Below, one piece after another: positions 1 to 5,840 of a DNA stretch of 8,718 nt (its first letter is position 1; every line of letters starts with the position of its first letter). This DNA is from Dehalococcoidia bacterium SM23_28_2. Lineage in GTDB: Bacteria > Chloroflexota > Dehalococcoidia > SM23-28-2. The stretch is from the NCBI GenBank assembly GCA_001303545.1, contig LJUA01000062.1:1-8718 (forward strand). The letters are read 5' to 3'. The position numbers and the translations under genes are program-made. The notes beneath the pieces were generated by a model, which was given only the letters and a program-made list of their open reading frames with translations, did not search any database and was not told the DNA's origin.

Positions 1-2
1 TG

Positions 3-713
3 CTCAGGTGGGGCCCCAACCTCCCCGCCTGGCGGGATGTCCCCATCTGTCGGTACCTGGAGGAGAGGCTGGGCGTCCCTGCGCACTTGGAGAACGATGG
101 CAGCGCGGCCGCCGTGGGCGAGCACGTCTACGGGGCGGGTCGCGGCTGTCGGCACATGATCTACATCACTGTGAGCACCGGCATCGGCGGCGGGCTGATC
201 ATCGACGGCAGGCTCTACAGGGGGGCGACGGGCATCGCCGGCGAGCTCGGCCACATGACGATCGACCCCGATGGCCCTCGCTGCGGCTGCGGCAACCACG
301 GCTGCCTGGAGGCTCTGGCGTCCGGCACGGCCATCGCCGCTCGCGGAGAGGAGCTCGTCGCCCAGGGCGGTTCGCCTCTGTTGGCGAAGCTGGCCGAGGA
401 AGAGGGCGAACTCACCGCCGAGACCGTCTCTCAGGCCGCTGACCAGGGCGACGCCGCCTGCCAGGGCATCATACGTCAGGCGGGATGCTACCTGGGCATA
501 GGCCTCGGCAGCTACCTGAATATCTTCAATCCGCAGATCATCGTCATCGGCGGTGGTCTGTCCAAGGTGGGCGAGCCGCTGCTGGAGCCGGCCAGGGCGG
601 AGATGGAGGCGCGGGCCTTTCCGGAGGCCGTGAAGGCAGTGCAGCTGAAGCCGGCCGAGCTAGGCGACTACGCTGGGGTGATGGGTATGGTCGCCCTGCT
701 GAGGGAAGAGTAG
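3..713 (+). CDS. ROK-family sugar kinase (glucokinase-like), 5' end outside the window
   Basis: This is the C-terminal 236 residues of a ROK (repressor/ORF/kinase) protein, most likely a cytoplasmic ATP-dependent glucokinase or related hexose kinase. The frame is open from the left edge, and roughly 70-80 N-terminal residues are missing, including the phosphate-binding DxGGT motif, judged from the usual 300-320 residue length. Visible features, numbered from the edge: the NLPAW segment near residue 7; the catalytic-base region LENDGSAAAVGE with Asp32; the glycine-rich VSTGIGGG at 57-64; and the ROK zinc motif, His84 followed by CGCGNHGCLE at 94-103. NPQIIVIGGG at 176-185 belongs to the C-terminal domain. 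It has no helix-turn-helix in the visible part, but a ROK repressor would carry that upstream, so kinase rather than regulator is inferred from the close fit to kinases. Substrate specificity cannot be read. It converges on selD, with 25 nt between the two stop codons. Confidence 0.88.
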   Translation, partial: LRWGPNLPAWRDVPICRYLEERLGVPAHLENDGSAAAVGEHVYGAGRGCRHMIYITVSTGIGGGLIIDGRLYRGATGIAGELGHMTIDPDGPRCGCGNHGCLEALASGTAIAARGEELVAQGGSPLLAKLAEEEGELTAETVSQAADQGDAACQGIIRQAGCYLGIGLGSYLNIFNPQIIVIGGGLSKVGEPLLEPARAEMEARAFPEAVKAVQLKPAELGDYAGVMGMVALLREE

Positions 714-733
714 GCGACGGGCTGACAGTCGCC
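713..733. terminator. Weak hairpin at the convergent ROK kinase/selD junction
   Basis: A perfect 6-bp inverted repeat, GGCGAC (713-718) and GTCGCC (728-733), encloses a 9-nt loop and starts at the last base of the kinase stop codon. It fills most of the gap between the two convergent genes and could act as a bidirectional transcription stop. There is no T-tract on either side, so it is not a typical intrinsic terminator. In such GC-rich DNA a 6-bp repeat may be chance. Confidence 0.2.
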
Positions 734-738
734 GGCAG

Positions 739-1788
739 CTAGCGCACCAGCGTGATGCCCTCCCCTTCGACCACCTCCCCGATGCGCCAGAGGGAGAGAT
801 GGCTCAGGGATAGCTGCTGCTCCAGCTCGCGCCCCTGCTCCGGCGAGGCAGCGACAAGTAGGCCGCCCGACGTTTGAGGGTCGAAGAGGACAGAGGCCAG
901 TTCATCAGAGACATCGTCCTGTAACGATATCCTCTCCTGCCACGCATGGCGGTTGCGCGACTCGCCGCCGCTGATGGCGCCCTGAGCGGCGTACTCCAAA
1001 GCACCCTCCAGGATGGGCACGCGGCCCGTCTCGATGCGAATGGCCACGCCGCTGGCCTCGGCCAGTTCGAAGGCGTGGCCGAGCAGGCCAAAGCCGGTGA
1101 CATCGGTGAGGGCGTGGGCGCCCACCTCCCGTATGATCTGAGAGTGACGGCGGTTGAGTTGGGCCATGCTCAGGATGGCCGCCTCCAGGTGGCGGGGATC
1201 AGCCATATCCATCATGGCGGCGGTGGTGACGATGCCCGTGCCCAACTTCTTGCTGAGGTAAAGGGCGTCGCCGGGACGGGCGCCGCTCCTGGTGAAGACG
1301 CGCTGAGGGTGGATGAGGCCCAGGACGCACAGGCCGTACTTCGGCTCCTTGTCGATCATGGTGTGGCCGCCGGCGATGATGCCGCCGGCCTCGAATACCT
1401 TGTCGGCGCCGCCCCGCAGGATATCGGCGACGATGGCCTCGTCCAGGTCCTCGGGGAAGGCGGCGACGTTCAGGGCGAGGAGCACTTCGCCGCCCATGGC
1501 GTAGACATCGCTCATGGAATTGGCGGCGGCGATGGCGCCGTAGGAGTAGGGGTCATCGACCAAAGGAGCAAAAAAATCCACCGTTAGCACCGCCGCCTGC
1601 TCGTCGTTCAGACGATAGACGGTGGCGTCATCGCGAGCATCCAAGCCCACCAGCAGGTTCGGCAGGTGGGAGCCTGCGAGCACGTTATTGAGCTGGCGCA
1701 GGACCTGCGCCAGGGCCTCCGGCCCGGTCTTGCCAGCTCAGCCCGCGCAGGAGGCGAGCTCCGTCAGACGGACCTCTTTCCTGGTCAT
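739..1788 (-). CDS. selD: Selenophosphate synthetase SelD, a selenoprotein with in-frame UGA as Sec17
   Basis: SelD (selenide, water dikinase) makes selenophosphate from selenide and ATP, the selenium donor for Sec-tRNA and selenouridine. The frame from 739 is open only to a TGA at 1738-1740. Reading through it gives MTRKEVRLTELASCAG-U-AGK, a 349-residue protein with ATG at 1786-1788, and the TGA is codon 17. E. coli SelD has catalytic Cys17 and essential Lys20; here they are U17 and Lys20, and the flanking RLTE, TGPEALAQVL and NLLVGL match the family N-terminus. Other motifs: RDDATVY (Asp53/54) and TVDFF (Asp71), Asp residues of the Mg-ATP site; NSMSDVYAMGG 90-100; AGGHT 139-143; DVTGFGLLGH 229-238; DPQTSGGL 303-310. 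SD-like GGAGG lies at 1792-1796, 3 nt from ATG, with AGAGG just upstream. An in-frame TGA at 1816-1818 bounds the frame, and no other start lies between. A GTG start at 1683 (314 residues) would delete the catalytic loop, so I reject it. Confidence 0.93.
1693..1725 (-). promoter_or_regulatory. Candidate bacterial SECIS: two adjacent hairpins 3' of the selD UGA
   Basis: Read on the minus strand after the UGA, 12 nt lead into hairpin 1 (1725-1713), GGGCC-GGA-GGCCC, with a perfect 5-bp stem. Hairpin 2 (1713-1693) has arms CTGGCGCAG and CTGCGCCAG, a perfect 9-bp stem around a GTC loop. They share one base, so they compete at that position or stack. The hairpin 2 apex (CAGGUCCUG) resembles the AGGUCU apex recognised by SelB in E. 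coli fdhF, with a G at the first loop position. The loops lie about 18 and 33 nt after the UGA, within the range I recall for bacterial SECIS elements. Both lie inside the coding sequence, as expected in bacteria. Which hairpin SelB binds is inference; hairpin 2 is favoured for its stem and loop sequence. Confidence 0.72.
1738..1740 (-). other. selD: Selenocysteine codon (UGA) in selD
   Basis: TGA on the minus strand is in frame with selD on both sides and falls exactly at codon 17, aligning with the catalytic Cys/Sec of the SelD family within CAG-U-AGK. Family-like sequence continues on both sides and paired hairpins follow immediately. This argues for selenocysteine insertion rather than a nonsense mutation or sequencing error. 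Confidence 0.9.
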
Positions 1789-1817
1789 AGACCTCCTCTC
1801 GATACGGACGCAAGATC

Positions 1818-1847
1818 AGTATACGGTTCCCCATTCAGCTATCACAA
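1818..1847 (-). promoter_or_regulatory. Likely sigma-70-type promoter of selD
   Basis: On the minus strand, TTGTGA (1847-1842) and TATACT (1823-1818) are separated by 18 nt. A start about 7 nt further on, near 1811, would give a leader of about 22 nt containing the GAGAGGAGG ribosome-binding region. The -10 hexamer is identical to the one proposed upstream of argC, with the same 18-nt spacing. Confidence 0.55.
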
Positions 1848-1856
1848 GGGCGGCTG

Positions 1857-1865
1857 TGCTAGAAT
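1857..1865 (+). promoter_or_regulatory. Extended -10 promoter element for the nth-like gene
   Basis: TGCTAGAAT matches an extended -10 (TGn followed by TAGAAT). No convincing -35 is seen at 16-18 nt upstream, which fits extended -10 promoters. A start near 1872 would leave a leader of only about 10 nt that holds the GAGGG (1872-1876) ribosome-binding site. The element lies just upstream of the selD -35 on the opposite strand, so the two promoters are nearly back to back. Confidence 0.4.
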
Positions 1866-1881
1866 CGGACTGAGGGCCGCA

Positions 1882-2529
1882 GTGCTGACGCCCAAGGAGA
1901 TCATCGAACTTCTGCGCCAGGAGTATGGAGAGCTTCGCTGGCGGCCCCGCAGCGACCCCATGAGCGAGCTCGTGGGCACCATCCTCTCCCAGAACACCTC
2001 CGACACCAACTCCGGCCGCGCCTTCACTCGCCTGGTAGGGCGCTTCCCCACCTGGGAGTCGCTCCTGAGCGCCGACCCGACAGCGATCGCGGAGGCCATC
2101 CGTGTGGGCGGCCTGGCGCGCATCAAGGCGCCGCGCATCAAGGCGGTCGTGGAGGAGGTGTGGGCCCGCCGGGGCTCCTTCGCCTTGGCCTTCCTGTCGG
2201 AGATGCCCCTGGAGGAGGCCAAGGCCTGGCTGCGCTCCCTGCCGGGCGTGGGGCCGAAGACCGCCGCCTGCGTTCTCCTGTTCGCCCTGGGCCGCCCGGC
2301 CCTGCCGGTGGACACGCACGTCTATCGGGTGGCCAGGCGCCTGGGGCTGGTGCCGCCGCGGGTGGGCGCGGCGGAAGCCCACGGGCTGCTGGAGAGCATG
2401 CTGACCCCCGACGAGGTCTATCCCTTCCACATGAGCCTCATCAAGCACGGGCGGCGCATCTGCAAGGCGCAACGGCCGCTCTGCCCTCGCTGCGTGCTGG
2501 CCAGCGGCTGCCCATCGGCGGTGCTCTGA
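1882..2529 (+). CDS. nth: Endonuclease III-like DNA glycosylase/AP lyase (HhH-GPD, 4Fe-4S)
   Basis: A 215-residue base-excision-repair enzyme of the endonuclease III family, expected to remove oxidised pyrimidines and nick at the abasic site. ILSQNTSDTN at 34-43 is the DNA-intercalating region. The helix-hairpin-helix LPGVGPKTAA (120-129) carries catalytic Lys126, and PVDTHVYRV (142-150) carries catalytic Asp144. The C-terminus has the full cluster motif Cys194-x6-Cys201-x2-Cys204-x5-Cys210. Length matches E. coli Nth (211). I chose GTG at 1882 because GAGGG sits 5 nt upstream and the protein then begins at the usual place (MLTPKEIIELL); the frame is open further upstream to 1666, but that runs over the start of selD. 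ILSQNTSD and EEAKAWLRSLPGVGPKTAACV differ from E. coli wording, so it may be a divergent Nth subgroup with altered base preference (inference). Confidence 0.87.
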   Translation: MLTPKEIIELLRQEYGELRWRPRSDPMSELVGTILSQNTSDTNSGRAFTRLVGRFPTWESLLSADPTAIAEAIRVGGLARIKAPRIKAVVEEVWARRGSFALAFLSEMPLEEAKAWLRSLPGVGPKTAACVLLFALGRPALPVDTHVYRVARRLGLVPPRVGAAEAHGLLESMLTPDEVYPFHMSLIKHGRRICKAQRPLCPRCVLASGCPSAVL

Positions 2530-2541
2530 GACGGCGGCGGA

Positions 2542-2550
2542 TGCTATATT
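2542..2550 (+). promoter_or_regulatory. Extended -10 element immediately upstream of the radical SAM gene
   Basis: TGCTATATT fits an extended -10 (TGn-TATATT). Its end is 7 nt before the ATG at 2558, so transcription would start at or next to the first base of the start codon and give a leaderless mRNA. No Shine-Dalgarno sequence is visible in front of that ATG, which supports the idea. No good -35 is seen. Co-transcription with the upstream nth-like gene, 28 nt away, is the alternative. Confidence 0.35.
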
Positions 2551-2557
2551 GGCTGTG

Positions 2558-3478
2558 ATGGGAAGGATCACCGTGCACAAGCCGTCCTACCTGAAGCTTT
2601 CGCCGCAGGAGCTTGGCAGCCGCGGCGAGCAGGCCTGGGAGCTGATGGCCAGCCCTTGTCGCGTCTGCCCCAGGCACTGCAAGGTGGACCGTCGCCAGGA
2701 CGACAAGCGGGGCTTCTGTCGAGCGGGCGTGCGGGCGGTTGTGTCGTCCTTCAGCCCTCACTTCGGCGAGGAGCCGCCGCTGGTGGGCGTCGGCGGCTCG
2801 GGGACGATCTTCCTGTCCTCCTGCAACCTGGCCTGCGTCTTCTGCCAGAACTGGGAGATCTCCCAGGCCCGCTGGGGCCGCGAGCTGACCGACGAGCAAC
2901 TGGCGGGGGGGATGCTCAGGCTTCAGGCCCTCAGTTGCCACAACATCAACTTCGTGTCGCCGAGCATCTACGTGCCCCAGATCCTGGCGGCCCTGCCCCA
3001 CGCCATCGCTGGCGGCCTGCGAGTGCCGCTGGTGTACAACAGCGGCGGCTACGACTCGCTGGAGGCCCTGCGCCTGCTGGACGGCATTTTCGATATCTAC
3101 ATGCCGGACATCAAGTACGCCGACGAAGCGTTCGCCCGCAAGTACTCGCTGGTTAAGGACTACTATCCGATCGCTCAGGCGGCGCTGAAGGAGATGCATC
3201 GTCAGGTGGGCGACCTGGTCACGGAGGACGGCGTGGCCGTGCGAGGGCTGATCATCCGCCACCTGGTTCTGCCCCAGGGCCTGGCGGGCACGGCCGAGGT
3301 GATGCGCTTCATCGTTCAGGAGCTATCGGTGCACTCCTACGTGAACGTGATGGCTCAGTACCGGCCGGAGAACAAGGCCTACAACTACCCCGAGCTATCG
3401 CGACGGATCAGCGTCGAGGAATATCAGGAGGCGCTGGAGCTAGCCCGAGCGCAGGGGCTGTACAGGTTCGCCAGGTAG
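2558..3478 (+). CDS. Radical SAM protein, PflX/COG1313 type (pyruvate formate-lyase activase-like)
   Basis: A 306-residue radical SAM enzyme. The SAM-cluster motif is Cys89-x3-Cys93-x2-Cys96 in SSCNLACVFCQNW, preceded by the glycine-rich GVGGSGTIFL strand. An N-terminal Cys set, Cys34-x2-Cys37-x3-Cys41-x12-Cys54 (CRVCPRHCKVDR...GFC), is typical of the PflX group and may hold a second Fe-S cluster or zinc. YNSGGYDS and DIYMPDIKYAD are further family signatures. These proteins are often labelled pyruvate formate-lyase activating enzyme, but no glycyl-radical partner is present here and the substrate is unknown. ATG at 2558 is preferred over TTG 2549 or GTG 2555, since the recognisable protein starts just after it; no SD supports any of the three. 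It lies 28 nt after nth and 92 nt before argC, and may be transcribed alone. Confidence 0.85.
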   Translation: MGRITVHKPSYLKLSPQELGSRGEQAWELMASPCRVCPRHCKVDRRQDDKRGFCRAGVRAVVSSFSPHFGEEPPLVGVGGSGTIFLSSCNLACVFCQNWEISQARWGRELTDEQLAGGMLRLQALSCHNINFVSPSIYVPQILAALPHAIAGGLRVPLVYNSGGYDSLEALRLLDGIFDIYMPDIKYADEAFARKYSLVKDYYPIAQAALKEMHRQVGDLVTEDGVAVRGLIIRHLVLPQGLAGTAEVMRFIVQELSVHSYVNVMAQYRPENKAYNYPELSRRISVEEYQEALELARAQGLYRFAR

Positions 3479-3509
3479 GGCCGCGCGCCGCTCAGTGTTT
3501 TCCCTCTCC

Positions 3510-3539
3510 TTGCTCGCACTCACGACTGCTGTGTATACT
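3510..3539 (+). promoter_or_regulatory. Likely promoter of the arginine operon
   Basis: TTGCTC (3510-3515) and TATACT (3534-3539) are separated by 18 nt in the 92-nt gap before argC. Transcription would start near 3546, giving a leader of about 25 nt with the AAGGGAG ribosome-binding site (3560-3566) 4 nt before the TTG start. I see no ArgR-type operator (TGAAT/ATTCA palindrome) overlapping it, so control by arginine cannot be claimed from sequence. Confidence 0.55.
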
Positions 3540-3570
3540 CTAGCCATCCACTGCAGCGAAAGGGAGCACA

Positions 3571-4599
3571 TTGATCAGGGTTGGCATCATCAACGTGACC
3601 GGCTACGCCGGCGCCGAGTTGGCCCGCCTCCTGTACATGCATCCGGAGGTGAAGGTCACGTCGGTCACCGGCCGCACCGCGGCGGGCAAGACGCTGGCGG
3701 AGGTCTTCCCTCATCTCTGGCCGCTGGACCTGAAGGTCGGCAACGAGCTGGACGATGTGGACTTCGCCTTCTCCGCTCTGCCCCACGGGGCGAGCGCGGA
3801 GGCGGTGGCGCCGCTGGTGCGCAAGAGCCTGCCGGTGGTCGACATAAGTGCTGACTTCCGCCTGACGGATGCCGCCGAGTACCAGCGCTGGTATGATGTA
3901 GACCACCCGGCGCCGGAGCTGCTGGCGGATGCCGTCTACGGCCTGACAGAGCTGAAGCGGTCGGCCGTTCGCCAGGCGCGGCTGGTGGCCAACCCCGGCT
4001 GCTACCCGACGGGGGCGCTGCTGGCCCTCGCGCCGGCGGTCAAGGGCGGCATCATCGAGCCCGATGTGGTCATCGACGCCAAGTCGGGCATATCGGGGGC
4101 AGGCCGCAGCCTGGGGCTCACCTACCACTACGCCGAGGCCAACGAGAGCGTGGCGGCCTATGCTATGGAGGGCCATCGCCATCTGCCGGAGATAGTGCAG
4201 GAGCTGGAGCTGCTGCGGCCGAAGGCTGAGGCTCTCCTGCGGGTCACCTTTCAGCCCCATCTCGTGCCCATGACCCGCGGCATCCTCACCACCTGCTACG
4301 CTCCCCTGGCCGATGGGCGGGCGGTAACGAAGGCCAAGTTGCACGAGCTGTACGAGGAGTTCTACAGGGATGAGCCCTTCGTGCGGGTGACGGCCGAGCC
4401 GCCCCAGACCAAGCACACCTGGGGCAATAACCTCTGCCTGCTATACCCCACGGTGGACTCGCGAGTGGGTCGCCTGGTGGTGGTGAGCTGTATCGACAAC
4501 CTGGTGAAGGGGGCGGCCGGCCAGGCCGTCCAGAACATGAACCTGATGTTGGGCTTCTCCGAGGCCGCCGGCCTCGACCTGCCCGCAGTCTATCCCTGA
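3571..4599 (+). CDS. argC: N-acetyl-gamma-glutamyl-phosphate reductase ArgC
   Basis: ArgC reduces N-acetylglutamyl phosphate to N-acetylglutamate semialdehyde with NADPH, the third step of arginine synthesis. The 342-residue length is normal. The NADP-binding start is VGIINVTGYAGAEL (4-17), with the glycine motif at 11-14. FAFSALPHG (66-73) follows, then the active-site NPGCYPTGA with nucleophile Cys144, KSGISGAGR (171-179), and the catalytic-histidine segment GHRHLPEI (201-208). The start is TTG at 3571, supported by AAGGGAG 4 nt upstream and by the protein beginning where ArgC proteins begin. It is first in the arg operon, and argJ starts 25 nt after its stop. It is the only gene in the window for which a TTG start is chosen. 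Confidence 0.96.
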   Translation: MIRVGIINVTGYAGAELARLLYMHPEVKVTSVTGRTAAGKTLAEVFPHLWPLDLKVGNELDDVDFAFSALPHGASAEAVAPLVRKSLPVVDISADFRLTDAAEYQRWYDVDHPAPELLADAVYGLTELKRSAVRQARLVANPGCYPTGALLALAPAVKGGIIEPDVVIDAKSGISGAGRSLGLTYHYAEANESVAAYAMEGHRHLPEIVQELELLRPKAEALLRVTFQPHLVPMTRGILTTCYAPLADGRAVTKAKLHELYEEFYRDEPFVRVTAEPPQTKHTWGNNLCLLYPTVDSRVGRLVVVSCIDNLVKGAAGQAVQNMNLMLGFSEAAGLDLPAVYP

Positions 4600-4624
4600 A
4601 TCGACAGGGCCGGGCCTCTCGACG

Positions 4625-5839
4625 ATGAGTTCGGAGATTGTAATCATTCCCCAGGGGGGTGTCACCAGCGCTGGTGGCTTTCTGGCCGGTGCCGTCCGTG
4701 CGGGCATCAGGGAGGATGTCGACAAGCTGGACCTGGGCATCGTCTATTCGGAGCGGCCCTGCGCCGCGGCCGGCCTGTTCACCGGCAGTCGGGTGAAGGC
4801 TGCGCCCGTCCTTGTCTGCCAGAAGCACCTGGCCGACGGGCGGGCCCAGGCGATCGTCGCCAATAGCGGCTGCGCCAACGCCTGCACCGGCGAGGAGGGC
4901 CTGCGGCAGGCCTATGAGATGGCCGAGCTGACGGCGTCCAAGCTGGGCGTCCAGCCCGAGGATGTGGTGGTGGCTAGCACCGGCGTCATCGGCAATTGCA
5001 TGCCGATGGACAGGATTCGCTCGGCCGTCGGTGATATCGCGCTTTCCAGAGAGGGAGGCGATGACCTGGCCCGCGCTATCATGACCACCGATACGGTGCC
5101 CAAGCAGACCGCCGTTCGCTTCGACTGCCAGGGTCGGCGGTACACCCTGGGCGGCGTTGCCAAAGGGGCGGGGATGATCCACCCCCATCTGGCTACTATG
5201 CTCTGCTTCCTGACTACCGATGCGCCCGTCCGGCAAGACTTCCTGGACACTGCCCTCCGACGGGCGGTGGACACCTCCTTCAACATGATCACCGTCGACG
5301 GCGATATTAGCACCAATGACATGGCGGTGGTTCTGGCCAACGGCCTGGCGGCAGGGGAGCCGCTCGATGCTGAGCATCCGGCGGCGGAGCCTTTCTGCGA
5401 TGCCCTGGCGCAGGTCTGCATTGACCTGGCGAAGGCCATCTGCCGCGACGCTGAGGGGGCTACCAAGCTCATCGAGGTGCGGGTGGGAGGGGCGGCCAGC
5501 GACGCCGACGCCCGCCGAGCGGCTCGGAGGGTGGCCGGCTCGCTGCTGGTCAAGACGGCGGTCTATGGAGAGGACCTCAACTGGGGCCGCATCCTGGCTG
5601 CCCTCGGCGGGAGTGGCGCGGACGTGGCCGAGGACAAGGCCACTCTCTATCTGAGCGATATTTGCTTGTATCGGGGTGGTCATCCCCTGGACTACGACGA
5701 TAGAGCCGCTCGCGCCGCCTTGACAGGGGATGAGGTGGAGCTTCGGCTGGACCTTGGCCTGGGCGATGGCGCGGCCACCGCCTGGGGCTGTGACATTACC
5801 GAGGAGTACGTGCGCCTGAACAGCGCCTACACAACCTGA
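4625..5839 (+). CDS. argJ: Bifunctional glutamate N-acetyltransferase / ornithine acetyltransferase ArgJ
   Basis: ArgJ moves the acetyl group from N-acetylornithine to glutamate, releasing ornithine and recycling the acetyl group; bifunctional forms can also use acetyl-CoA. At 404 residues it is full length. The self-cleavage site is in KGAGMIHPHLATMLCFLTTDA (180-200): the precursor is cut between Ala190 and Thr191, and Thr191 becomes the nucleophile of the beta chain. Asn-Ser-Gly at 80-82 (VANSGCANACTG) and STGVIG at 118-123 form the oxyanion region. NMITVDGDISTND and the C-terminal CDITEEYVRLNSAYTT are also conserved. The usual Pro-Asn before the cleavage site reads Pro-His here. No clear SD precedes the ATG, and no other start is plausible, so translation may be coupled to argC. 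Whether it is mono- or bifunctional cannot be read; no argA or argE is in the window. Confidence 0.96.
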   Translation: MSSEIVIIPQGGVTSAGGFLAGAVRAGIREDVDKLDLGIVYSERPCAAAGLFTGSRVKAAPVLVCQKHLADGRAQAIVANSGCANACTGEEGLRQAYEMAELTASKLGVQPEDVVVASTGVIGNCMPMDRIRSAVGDIALSREGGDDLARAIMTTDTVPKQTAVRFDCQGRRYTLGGVAKGAGMIHPHLATMLCFLTTDAPVRQDFLDTALRRAVDTSFNMITVDGDISTNDMAVVLANGLAAGEPLDAEHPAAEPFCDALAQVCIDLAKAICRDAEGATKLIEVRVGGAASDADARRAARRVAGSLLVKTAVYGEDLNWGRILAALGGSGADVAEDKATLYLSDICLYRGGHPLDYDDRAARAALTGDEVELRLDLGLGDGAATAWGCDITEEYVRLNSAYTT

Positions 5840-5840
5840 G

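Noticed and set aside
739..1683. selD as a 314-residue gene starting at GTG 1683
   Set aside because: It lacks the N-terminal catalytic Cys/Sec and Lys found in SelD, has no clear SD, and family-like sequence continues upstream through the TGA.
1738..1740. selD as a pseudogene with a nonsense mutation
   Set aside because: The stop falls precisely on the catalytic Sec/Cys position, sequence on both sides is intact, and SECIS-like hairpins follow.
1666..1881. Upstream extension of the nth-like gene to 1666
   Set aside because: It would overlap the start and promoter of selD. The extra residues do not resemble endonuclease III, and GTG 1882 has a good SD.
3479..3505. Intrinsic terminator after the radical SAM gene
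   Set aside because: Only a 3-bp GGC/GCC stem and a run of four T are present; too weak to call.
3510..3570. ARG box (ArgR operator) at the argC promoter
   Set aside because: No TGAAT/ATTCA-like palindrome is visible; GTATAC around the -10 is too short to count.
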